This document shows, one piece after another, positions 1 to 12,400 of a stretch of DNA of 64,000 nt. The notes below the pieces were generated by a model. The model saw only the letters and a program-made list of their open reading frames with translations, did no database searches and was not told where the DNA came from. Source of the DNA: Phoronis australis (taxonomy: Eukaryota; Phoronida; Phoronidae); NCBI GenBank assembly GCA_002633005.1, contig NMRA01000360.1:378758-442757 (forward strand), read 5' to 3'. The translations under genes and the position numbers were made by a program. Position 1 is the first letter of the stretch, and each line of letters begins with the position of its first letter.

Positions 1-255
1 GTGATATACGTGCCAAAAAAGAGAACCTAATGGTGGTTTGTTAGCGCGTGCGAATGAGACACTTGGCATAAAAATGAGTACTAGAAGTTACAGTTTTATC
101 GGCTAAGTATAGTATGTCAATTTGAAGTCTCTATGAGATTTTTCAACATGTTATGGATGAAGTGTGCCCTGCATAAAACACAGTCTGTTTTATTTCAAAT
201 GTACATAATAAATGCATGCCATTTGCCAGTTGTTACATACTTTACCTTGTTGCAG
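1..255 (+). other. CHD gene intron, 3' part
   Basis: Intronic sequence leading to the acceptor ttgcag at 250-255. No exon, RNA gene or repeat was recognised. The chromodomain and ATPase exons of the CHD gene must lie before position 1. Confidence 0.7.
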
Positions 256-427
256 GTCTGTCTGCGCCCGTGCCCCGGGGCAGGAAGACCAAGAACAAAG
301 TGCCAAAAGACCCCAAGGTGTCCCGCCTGCCCCAGGACGATGAGATGGTGCAGCTGGCGCGACTCGACCCAGACGTGATACTCGCTGATGACGGGTACAA
401 GAAACACCTGCATAGACATGCCAACAA
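256..427 (+). CDS. CHD7/8/9: CHD exon 1 of window
   Basis: The first two bases complete a split Gly codon. It encodes a basic stretch (RGRKTKNK) and then [20 protein letters not shown], in the linker after the ATPase. It ends two bases into a Lys codon before donor gtaagg at 428. Confidence 0.85.
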
Positions 428-3400
428 GTAAGGGCAAACAGTATTTTGTTCAGTGCATTTGGTGTTCAGTGTAGATAGACTTACCGTATTCGCCCTAATA
501 AACGCCCAGGGCGCTTAGAAAAATTCGCTTCAGGAAGGGGGCCAAAAGTGGTTGAAACCCAGTCTCCGAAACAGGTGAAATCATAAGCTGGAATTCATCA
601 AATTTACACTCTTGTGACACATCTGTGAGCTATGACTGTTTCTACAAAATTGCAGTGCATTGCTATCAAACTTTGTTGTTAAATTATGAGCATTTTTCAG
701 AAAATCCCAGTGCAAAAACTCGCCGACTGATGAGTCGCTGCCTCGCGATCGCCGATAGGCCAATTTGAATTGTTGAGTAAAAATATGGTTTCGACTCTAC
801 AGATTACCTGAAGTCCTCCTTAAATTTTCAAAATAGCGTCCCTAACATTTTTAAGTTCCTGTGGAGTCGGGATTAACTGCAGATTAAATTCAAATCTGCG
901 TTAGATCATACTCCGCAACACGAGAAAAATCTTTTGACAGACACACATCTTGTTGTCACGTGATGTCTGTTTTGAAGGTTATCTGCATGTGTGAGTGAGC
1001 GAGCGCGTGCGTGTCATCACAGTTCATTTGCCAGAGTAAACGCCATGTAACGATCTAGATGTGCAACTAAAGAAATTAACACAAGCAGTAAAGCAGAATG
1101 TGTTTTATTTAGCACTTCTTGAACTCATCCTCTAAAAAATGTTGGAGAATTGTCTCTGTGAGGCCAATATTGAGTCGCCGGTGACTGGATGCGTGACAGT
1201 CTAACAGTTATTTTTCGGGAGATTCAGTGGGTGTAAAAGCGCGGATGTGTTCAATATCAGTAAGTCATTTTGACTTTAAAAACACCAATTACGATTAATT
1301 TAATAATTCCTCCTAAAAATAACTCAAAAGTTTTTTATGGTATTAGAAACTTTTAGAAATAAGTGCCAGTATTTATTTCTTGACCGATGCTATGTTACCC
1401 ATTTCATGAATAGATAGTTCCCAACGATTAATCTTTGATGAAAGGTACTTGTATGTAGCGCGCTCGTGCTAGCCACGGGCTTTTGACAAAGGTCAAGTTT
1501 TTATTAGTCTTCGATTCGCGGTTTTCACGTGTACAAAGAAATTTGGATTCCTGTTGAGGGAGAACATCTGATCGGGAAAGACACAATACAATCCCTTTGA
1601 CAAATACGCTGCGTGTGTTCTGAAAGGCCAGACCTTAACAGCACACGTCACTCGCAAGATCAGCAAAACCTTTGCGTTCTTTTTGAAGCACAGCGGAAGT
1701 TTGAAGTGTATAGTCACGGCTAAATACCGCCATATCGAAGAGGCTCGTGGTCTACAAATTCTGCGCACAATGATTTTTTCAGGACTGTCGGATCTTATTG
1801 ATAAATTGAAGACATTACTGTAGAATTTTTGAACTGTAGGTAAGGCATTTTTCGCATGTACATGGCGTTCATAGACTAGGCGCTTATTTTAGCAAAGTCT
1901 GAAAACGCGTGGGGGCACTTATAGGAGCACGGGCAGTTATTAGGGCAAATACGGTAAGTGTTCCATGGCATCAGTAACAGTGTCCAACAAGCTGGCACAT
2001 TGAGTAGTTTTGAAATGTGAGTTGTCATTCAGGTTCCAAGGTTTGTGCTGGCTCGGTGGTTTATGACGTTGGGGTATCCGCTGAGTTTCTAGCTCCTGAC
2101 CAATGTGCTGTCCTTTACAGGGTGTTGCTGCGTGTACGTTTGCTGTACTACCTCAAGCAGGAAGTGATTGGAGACCAGGCTGAGAAGGTCTTCCAGAATC
2201 TACCTGCAAGGTAATCCCTCACCGCATCTTACTTGTATGTGGTACACGCAAGTTCATGAAGTTTGCCGTGTGGATAAGCTTAGGATAGATGCAAGATTTT
2301 TCAACGTTGATCTGTTTTTCTGTATTATTTGACTAGTGGTGCTCACAAATTGTACCTGAAAGCATGTCGTAATAATCTGTGTTTAAAATACGGAACGTTA
2401 ATGACGTCACACCATGCTGCTGCTATTTTTATTATTACGTGACAAAATATTGAATGTCATACGCGATATCTTTGGCACACCTGCTACTTTTCCAGGTGAT
2501 TCAGTGCTCCACATAGTTTTCCATTATTGATATTCAGTACTGTTGGTTCCTCATCTCGTGTTGGTGCACTTCTTGAGAACACGTAATAATTGATTTTCCT
2601 TTTCTCGCAGTGAAATTGACATTCCTCCACCATGTCCTGAGCAAGACCCACCTACATTCTGGTGGAACGAGGAGGCTGATAAATCTCTTCTCATTGGTGT
2701 ATTTAAATACGGTAAGTTTGCTAATCAACTCGCCTTCACTAATTGACCTCTTGACAGCTGTGGAAGAGTGACGCTGAAGGTGTTTGTTGTCCTCTTGGGG
2801 CTCTGTGGTTAGATCAGGCACAGCAGTGGATGTGGGTGCTCTTGGAGGGCTTGGAATTTTCCTCTTTTAAGAGCATTTCCATTTTTTGGTTTGGATTTCC
2901 TATATCCAGTTTTCTCATTTTTGTCTCTTTTTTATCATTATTTCAACTTTATTCATGCATTACAACACAAAAAAATTCTATCACTCAAGCCTATTTGTGG
3001 AACGATACATCATCTGGAAAATTTTCCTCTTTTGTCATTGGTCATTCCAAGCCCTGTAATTGACCTCTTGACCACTGTTGACGCAGAAGGTGCACCCTTT
3101 ATTGTCCTTTTGAGGCTCTGTGGTTAGATCAGGCACAGCAGTGGATATGGGTGCTCTTGGAGAACAAATTTTTTCATTGGAACATTTTCTTCAAAGTTCA
3201 GTTGTTCATCTCTGAAAATATATCAGAAAAAAAACCCTTTGAATGCAATAGTTATCCTTTACCATTACTGATGAGATTATTCGGTGAACAAATTGTTGTC
3301 TTTGGCTCTTTAAGATAATTGTCAACCTTTGTGAAGATATTCCATTTTTCGTTAAGTAGTGCATTCATTTACAATCACGTGACCAGCATTTTAGCGAGGT

Positions 3401-6400
3401 GGCGTCTTGTTGGGTCTATCTACCGTTTGTGTTCTGGTATGACTTCAGAGCCTTGTAATTAGGCACCTTCACAAAAGTGGGTAGGCCTATATCTAACATA
3501 CATTCATTAGCCCATGAACTTGTATCACAAACTTCTGCACTGGCCCTCAGGTTTATACCAGAGATGGTACAGTGTATAGTCTTAGACTCAATACATAGTG
3601 AACTGTATCACAAATTTTCTATTTACTCTCAAACAACAGAGATAACAGTCTGGAAATTTGCTTTTTTAAAACAATAAATAATGAGCGAGCCTGTCGCTCC
3701 CTTGGGACAAAGCCGCTGCCCCCCCCAAAAGGGGTCTCGGCTCTTGTATAATACCCATAATCATACCAAAAATATTGATGCAGCACCACAGTCAAATATG
3801 GTCACGTTGCAGTACATTGTTACCTTGGTTTATATTTAAAATATTGAACTTGAACTCGATACATGGAGCAAAAAGAAAACGCCAAAGTGGAACCACTGCC
3901 CAGGTTAAAATAACATTCTGTCTACCAAAATTCATCAATTGGTACATTTTAGAAATCTTTTTAATTTTAGTATGCTGGTAGCAGTCATATGACCTCATAA
4001 AATGGCATTGGATGTGTAGGGTTGTGCTGTATTTGGGGTGTGGGGCTAGGGGACCTCACTCTGTCTCCCCCATATACTTAAGACTACATTTACATCCAAA
4101 GTCCTTTAATTATCAGGTTATTAATATGCATGGGAGTCTGATGATCATGAAAATCATATCTAATATGTTTGATTAAGACACACTGTTAAATTTGTTTTTG
4201 CAGGCTATGAGAAATACAACTTGATCCGTCAAGACCCGGCGTTGATATTTCTTGCTAAGTGTGGTCCACCTGACGGCAAGGCGCTACTGGCGGAACAGAA
4301 TGATGAGGATGACGAGTATGTGGAGATTTGTCACGTGACTTAAGCCCCATTTATATATGCATCGCTTTTACACCCGTATGTAAATATACACCATACGCAA
4401 ATCTACACCAAGGTGTAAATGTAAATTTACATCGCATTCGTATGGGAAAAAGAAAAGCAGTATTTGCTCTCAGTGCTCTCTACATGTCACAGCGAAGTCG
4501 ACTCGGGCAACGTGCTAGAAAATAAAATAAAAGAACAATTGTCTTGAATCTGGGTAGCTCTGAGGCTCTGCTATCGATTCTTAGATGGAAAGTTTGGTAT
4601 TTATTAAGAACAAACGAATGACTGGTGGCAAAACACATTTAAGTAATGAAAATATCTACGACTAAGGGTGGTTTGAAAATTGTCAAATGACATATGCCCT
4701 TCTATAAGCCTATTCATTTTGCTAAGTATTCCTCCACCGTATTACAAATGAATAAGATGCTCCACGTCAGAGGTTGGAGCCAAGTCGTATTGAATGCATC
4801 CAGGGTTTGGTTACCGCGTGTTTTCCTGTTCTCAGTGCCTACTTGAAATTAGCGCAGCCACAGCCGATTGCTTGATATGTTATGCTGTGCAGAATTTCCA
4901 CAAGGTCATCTCTTGGAAGGATATATTTTGAGATTTCCAATTACGGTGGTTTAGTAGTAGTGGTATTAATGGAAGTCTCGTATCAATGATCGCATCCGTA
5001 ATCTTGTTCACGGTTTTTATTTCAACAACATGGTTCTAGTACTCCATTATTTTTTGGTGTGTGGTTGGCAGCAGCAACAGCAGCAGCAGCAGCAGCATTT
5101 CAATAAAAGACCAATGCATACCAAACCACATATGACAACAGAGGATCTTTTGGACGTTTAAAGGGAAGTGGTGTTGCTTTAAGGAAAGATGAGATAACTG
5201 AAATAATTTCATAATGGCACTTTTAGCATTGTGATCTTACACCCGTACGTAAATTTAAATCGCGTTCATACGCGGCAGGTATATATTTGGTGGATGTTTG
5301 AACGTGTGTAAATTTACGTTTAGGCGTGTGTAAATTTACATATGACCTCTGGAGGTGGACAGGTGTAAGTATACACACGAGTGTAGCTTTGCACCGGGGT
5401 GTATTAGCGTTCATACGGCAAAAATACACACCACACATAAATATACGCTCGGATGTAAACACCATAGTATGAATGGGGCTTATTATCTCAAACGCTATGT
5501 GGTCAATGAATCACGAGTTGTTTTGTTTCAAGTGTAGTCAGGCGTCAGAAACAACATGTTGGACTATTCCACTATGTATTTGTCTTTGTATCGGGCATAT
5601 GTGTGAAGTGTCAAGTGGTTTTTGGAGGATTTGTACCGTAGACTTTGCAATATTGTACTTGCATTAGTAGGAGTGCATACAGTGAGGCCAGTGTCTTGTC
5701 AGTTGAGTACAAGTTCTCATGAGTAATATGTGTTGATGAATGTGCCCAGATGTGGGAATAAATCACTTGACAATCTGCAGGTGGTGCTGAACATTGTATA
5801 TTCAGGCCTTAGTGAATTATTAATGCATGTCCTGTTTTTCATTTGGTAACTGTTTTAGTTTTCAGTCTACCAGACTTTATTACTGGCATGCTATAGAATT
5901 TTCTTCAATTTTAATTTTCCTTATTTACAGTGATGAGGACCCTGAATTCAAGCCAGCCAATAGAAACCGGCTGTTCAAAGATGATCTCGAGGACCTGTCT
6001 GTAGACAGTCCTGCCTCTGAAATGACACCGACCAAAGTTCCACCAGCTATGGATACCTCCAGTGGTGAGTTATGAGGTGTAGCTTCATACTTGTGTTATT
6101 ATCGGCTGGATGCGATGTTTTATTCTAGCCAGAACAAATTAAGAAGCGGTTTCAAAACTTCAGAACTGACAATTTCACACTTGTACCGCTCTTAATATGT
6201 GGGCCAGTGTTGCTCACCATATTTATGTGTCGAAAGTGGTGTGGCTGATAGTTTGGGTAACAGTCTGGTTCCATGTCCAGGCATTAGGTGGCGTTACCTG
6301 TACATGATATTGTGTGACTTCATAGAGCAATTCGCTCACCAGTTCTTGCACGGATTAAAAGACACTTCATGTTTGGGCAGAGTAAATAATAGTAATTTTG

Positions 6401-9400
6401 GGCCCAGTTCCTAATTAGTCCAGTGAAAGGTTTGTTTTCTTTTGTACTGTTACTTAATACGTTTAGCTTCAACTTTCCTTGTTTTTGTCAGCTGACAACA
6501 GTGACAAGCTCCCCTGGCCGACACCGTCAGATCTCAACACTCGCTTAAGACGGGTTATCACTGGCTACCAGAAGAACCTTAAGAGACTGCAGCTTGAAAA
6601 TGAGAAGAGAGCAAAGGTAAAACAAGTCTGTGCTGAAACAGATGAGGTTTTTGAGGTGGTGAAAGCTGCAGCTTTTGATAGATTATTATTTTGTGTATCG
6701 GGGTATTGAAACCCCAAACTATGTTTAAATCTTCTGAGAATATAGTGTCCATTCGTTAGAAGAGGTGGAATTTGACGTAGTTATCATTTACCTATGCTTG
6801 TCTTGTTTATAATATGCATTTGAAAGTAGTATTCTTTGATATATCGTCTGTGCATGCGCTGAGGATTTCCCCGTATATAAATGTCCAGTTCTAGAACGGG
6901 CATTTTAGAGAACTGTGCCTGTGTGTGCACATATAGTCACAACGTTGTGCTTTGTTTCAGAAAATGATGCGTCACGAGCGTGCCACTGCCGTGCTGCATG
7001 AGCGCGAATTGCAACGACTGGAGCAGAAACAGCGGTGGACGCGACGCGAGGAGGCCGAGTTCTACCGCGTCGTCTCCACGTTCGGTGTCGAGTTTGACCC
7101 GCGTCAACGGCTTTATACGTGGAACACGTTCCGCCGACTGGCACGTCTTGAGAGGAAGTGGGATGAGACACTGACTGAGTACTTCTTAGCGTTCTACTAC
7201 ATGTGCAAGAAAGTGTGTCATAAGGTCGACAAGGATGGTACGTGTTTATTTATGCGGTCAGTATTTACGTGTTAAAGCCTATCTTGAATGGTAACACCTG
7301 TAATTTTGGTTCTTACAGTATGTTGAGAGCATCGCTCTGAGCCCACTAGTGCCATAAATTGCCAAATGTAACGAACTGTTATACGTATTGGCTCGCTTTT
7401 GTATTGATTTGCTTTTGTCTACATCACCGCGAGAATCACCTTTTAGTTTAAACAGCTGCGAATAACACCCGCACACAATGGTGTTCTGTTCAGACTCCTA
7501 TTCAATATAACTGTTATGGACCTTTTGTTGTTTGTTCTGGGATCTCGGTGTGACGCAACATGGCACGAAAAGGCAGCTTCGCCTATCATTTGACGGGCTT
7601 TCATTTGCTTGATTGAACTCGTGATTTCTCATTTACTAAGGCTTTGCTTGGACTATCTGGTTAGCCTAATACATCTAAAGTAACAAAATTCTGTTGAAGT
7701 TCGGCTTTAAGGCCACTTCCATGTCTGGTATGTGTGAAGGTGTAATTGGGTTTTTCTTTAAATGATTATACTATTCTGCTATATGAGATTTTTCTTGCCT
7801 GCGCCCAAAATTCAAGGTTGATGACACTTGACACCATGTGATGTTTGATCTCAAATATACTAACCTTTTAGTAGACCATATACCACTTTCTTATTCATTC
7901 TAAATTAAGACAAAAGTGATCTCCATGCTCCAGAAGAACTAGCAATATACGTACGGCTGAATTCAGTAAAGTGGATTTGCGGGTGATGAGTTGTATAGCT
8001 GCCAGCCAAATAAGAGATAGTCTCCTGTCTCACCTCTACACGGAGTTACTGTTGCGTGATTCCTGATGTGTGGAGATACGTCAACCTGTGAATGCACACG
8101 GTACTATTTCAGAGCGCCCGCCCAACAATCTATACATAGAGGCGATCACGGAGGAGCGTGCCGCACGCTGCCTCGCTCGCATCGACCTGCTGAATGAGAT
8201 TCGGGAGGAGGTGTTGTGGCACCCCAAGCTGGAGGAGCGTCTCAAGCTATGTCGCTCCTCTCTGGATCTGCCAGTTTGGTGGGTGAACGGGGAACATGAC
8301 AAGGATCTGTTGATTGGTGCTGCTAAGTGAGTACTGTTGTGTAACGCTGACCTGTAAGTGGATTAGACACTGATAAGTGAGTACTGTTGTGTAACGCTGG
8401 CCTGTAAGTGGACTAGACATTGCTAAGTGAGTACTGTTGTGTAACACTGGCCTGTAAGTGGACTAGACACTGCTAAGTGAGTACTGTTGTGTAACACTGG
8501 CCTGTAAGTGGACTAGACACTGCTAAGTGAGTACTGTTGTGTAACACTGGCCTGTAAGTGGACTAGACACTGCTAAGTGAGTACTGTTGTGTAACNGTCA
8601 ATATTTACGTGTTAAAGCCTATCTTGAATGGTAACACCTGTAATTTTGGTTCTTACAGTGTGTTGAGTGCATTGCTCTGAGCCCACTAGTGCCATAAATT
8701 GCCAAATGTAACGAACTGTTATACGTATTGGCTCGCTTTTGTCTAAGTCACCGCACGCAATGGTGTTCTGTTCAGACTCCTATTCAATATAACTGTTTTG
8801 GACCTTTTGTTGTTTGTTCTGGGATCTCGGTGTGACGCAACATGGCACGAAAAGGCAGCTTCGCCTATCATTTGACGGGCTTACATTTGCTTGATTGAAC
8901 TCGTGATTTCTCATTTTACTAAGGCTTTGCTAGGACTATCTGGTTAGCCTAATACATCTAAAGTAACAAAATTCTGTTGAAGTTCGGCTTTAAGGCCACC
9001 TCCATGTTTGGTATGTGTGATGGTGTAATTGGGTTTTTCTTTAAATAATTATACTATTCTGCTATATGAGATTTTCTTGCTTGCGCCCAAAATTCAAGAT
9101 TGAGGACGCTTGACTCCGTGTGATGTTTGATCTCAAATACAAAATTGATGACACTGGACACCGTGTGATGTTTGATCTCAAATACACCAACCTTTTAGTA
9201 GACCATATACCACTCTCTTACTCATTTTAATGTAAGACAAAAGTGATCTCCATGCTCTAGAAGAACTAGCAATATACGTACAGCTGAATTCAGTAAAGTG
9301 GATTTGCGGACTATGAGTTATATAGCTGTCAGTCAAATATGAGATAGTCTCCTGTCTTATCTCTACACGGAGTTACTGTGTGATTCCTGATGTGTGGAGA

Positions 9401-12400
9401 TACGTCAACTTGTAAATATGCACACGGTACTATTTCAGAGCGCCCGCCCAACAACCTATACATAGAGGCGATCACGGAGGAGCGTGCCGCACGCTGCCTC
9501 GCTCGCATCGACCTGCTGAATGAGATTCGGGAGGAGGTGTTGTGGCACCCCAAGCTGGAGGAGCGTCTCAAACTATGTCGCTCCTCTCTGGATCTGCCAG
9601 TTTGGTGGGTGAACGGGGAACATGACAAGGATCTGTTGATTGGTGCTGCTAAGTGAGTACTGTTGTGTAACACTGACCTGCTAGTAAACTAGACACTGCC
9701 AACGTCTCTACTTAGCAGTAAAGACGGCGGTACTCCCATAGGGCCTTCATACACCAGAAGCTTTTCAGCGAATTTTGCCTGACATTGATTACACCATCAA
9801 AGTCACATTGTTATAAATACCTTTTGCATAAAGAGGGACACGTCAGGAGGCTGCCGATGTCTTTAATTCCTTCCAACTCGAACAAATACTCCAGTAATCA
9901 AAACTTTTTTCAAGTAGTCCTTTGTTCAGTTGCCCAAATCGGCAACTGGCCATTTTTACACTGCTCGCGCTCAGGGATATGATGTCACTGGCACTGTCTA
10001 CTGTTGGACTGGCTTATCATTAACTGTGTTGTGTATTTGTTTCCTTTGTGTTGAAAATCAAACGTCTGTGGTAAGACATCTGCTGATATCTCCGCTATGT
10101 CGAGTTCTTGAACGCAGATGTCCACTCTTGCTGTAAACCTATGTTGGGACGTGTATATCATTACTCGTTTACAGACACGGACTGGTGCGAACTGACTACC
10201 ACATCCAGTACGACCCGAAGCTGTGCTTCAGAGAACTAATCAAAAATCAGACCGACCAAGTGCGTCTTGGCTCCAGTCAGGGCTTCCAGGTGCTTTCAAA
10301 TGGATCTCAGGGTAAGGCTGGATTCATTCAACGTTTCAGCTTTCTCACTACTTATTTTGTTGCAAAAAATTATAGCAAGATAGCTGCCCTGAAAAGGACT
10401 TGGCTAACGCGTTGCTTGAGACGGCTTAACAAACCAAAATGAATCCCACACACAGACGAGATACTACTGTGGAATACTAAGATGTTAACACACCTTGTTC
10501 AAGAACAGAAAGTGTCTCGTTGGATAAACCTACAATTAAAAGATTTTATTCCACTGTAGTACCTAAGTGTCCCTAATTTCCGGTCGCACTAGTTGTGAAC
10601 ATGCACTAGTTGTGCACGGGCTGTCGCTTTTGGTGTTTGAAACTAAGGATTTCATAATTCATCCCTGCAGTCCAACTTGTGTTGGTGCCTGGAATGAAGA
10701 TTGAGTAGACCTGCATTTTTATGTAATTTGCATTGTCAAAAAGATATTTATCATGGTTATTTTAAATCCTTATGTACAAAACAATGTGAGATCAAAGCAT
10801 TAGAGCATGGTCTCTTTAAAGGATCATGGAATTTTTCAATGATTCAAAGTGGTTTGCTAATATCACAACTGAGCAATAATATTAATAGATGTAATGAGAC
10901 ATGGATGTTTTGGTTAGACTTAACGTGGCCTTTATTAGATAAATTAAAAATTAATTACATTTCACATGTTTTGACTAATTAAGGTTTTTGTGGAGTGATT
11001 TTTATGCGAGGTTCAATAAATCAATCAGACCTGATTATTGCAGAAAAACTATTTAAAGAAGAAAAGTCTAAAGCAGTTGTTGACGAGAAGCCGATAAAGG
11101 TTGAGGAACCGGTCATAAAATCTGAGACTGCCTCCTCTAAAGACATTGAAGTCGGTGTCAAACAGGAAGATAGCCCATCAGAGGGCGCCAAATCTAGTGA
11201 CGTTCTGTTGAGTGATGTTAAACCTGGTGACATTAAGTCGGAGACAACCGACACCGATGTGGAAATGGCCGAAGAGAAGGGGTCAGTAGACGAAAAAGAG
11301 ATTAAGACCGAGCCAGCTGAGGAGAAGGAAGTAGCGAGAGAAGGGGAGGATGTCGAGCATGAGGTGAAGTCAGAGGAGGCCACAGTGAATAATGGGTCCG
11401 GGGAGGATGAAGGGGTGAAGGCTGAAGAGAAGGAGGAGACGGACTCCATGCCTACACTGGAGCCCGAGATGGAGAACCAGGTATTTTGATATATTGCTTT
11501 GATGTGAGAATGGTTGTGAGGCAAACGACCTAATAATTTAGGAGTGGTTTCAATGTCTACTACCTTCTAGCTGACTCGTTTTCTGTGGTTATCTGCCGTT
11601 GTGATTTATTATTGAAGGGAAATAAGAAGAGAAAGGAAATTGATGAATAAATTAAGGCTTGAAATTTTGTGCTCAATAAAGTAACTGTTAGATAAGGTGT
11701 GACTGTCATGTGTGCCTTGACGCTTATATTTATCTGAGTAATGGTAAGGGATTTTGAGGCTCAGCGTAATTGCATTAGCTGTCTACTGAAAGTTGTGTGA
11801 GTGACAAGACTGTGTTTTTCTGCAGGACTCGCGAGCGGAGAGCACCGCCTGTACAGAGCCTGGTGACCTGACAGTTATGGACGCCGACAAGGATTCTTCA
11901 GTAGCGGACATTCTGGCACAAACACTACACAATCGTTCTATGCAGTGGCCCAAGGTACTTTACTGTTTGTAACACATGTCCATACCTCGATTTATCGTGG
12001 TAATCCAACCTCTGGTTTCTGTGAGACAGAAACTTGTCTATACTGCTATTTATTGATGTTAATCTAACCTCTGGTTTCTCTTAGAACCTGGCCATCCTGT
12101 GATTACAGTCATGGCGAGCTGAAGTGTCCACAGCGGTTGTTCTCAGCTGGCTAATACCTCAGTGTATTTAGATGCCATGTGCTTGAGATGTAGGTGTTCT
12201 ACCTCGTCTCTGAACATGTCCTATCTGGTTGCTGAATTTCGCCTTTCTCAATCGTTGCCTGGGAATATTTCCTCTCGTGTGGTATCCAGGAAATTGCATG
12301 CCTCTTCTCATGATGTTACATTGTCGGAACGTAAAGTTAGACAGACTCTCATGGGAGAATCTTAGTGTAGAAATGGATGTACTGAGTGGATAATGTGTTC

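Larger units (their letters stand above)
428..2120 (+). other. CHD intron with inverted-repeat transposon
   Basis: Almost filled by the 480-1958 element. The remaining 160 bp before exon 2 show only a normal pyrimidine-rich acceptor (tcctttacag). Confidence 0.7.
2712..4203 (+). other. CHD intron with 6-bp-TSD element and flanking direct repeats
   Basis: 2740-3165 holds a duplicated unit and a small transposon, listed separately. From 3166 to 4203 there is AT-rich sequence with a short GC-rich hairpin-prone patch at about 3680-3745. No further gene was seen. Confidence 0.6.
4316..5930 (+). other. CHD intron with foldback element
   Basis: Contains the 4341-5482 element and a (CAG)n tract. The remaining 450 bp before exon 5 show no clear feature. 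Confidence 0.6.

Noticed and set aside
5726-5802. Possible C/D snoRNA in CHD intron 4 (TTGATGA ... CTGA with a 4-bp stem)
   Set aside because: Stem is weak, no D'/C' pair, and the sequence before CTGA matches no rRNA or snRNA stretch I know.
8113-9652. Exon 8 copies as mutually exclusive or tandem alternative exons
   Set aside because: Their proteins are identical, using both breaks the frame, and introns and flanks are duplicated too across an N. An assembly join explains it better.
11021-11524. 167-codon minus-strand Ser/Thr-rich open frame
   Set aside because: Antisense shadow of the Glu/Lys-rich exon 10; low complexity and no splice or family support.
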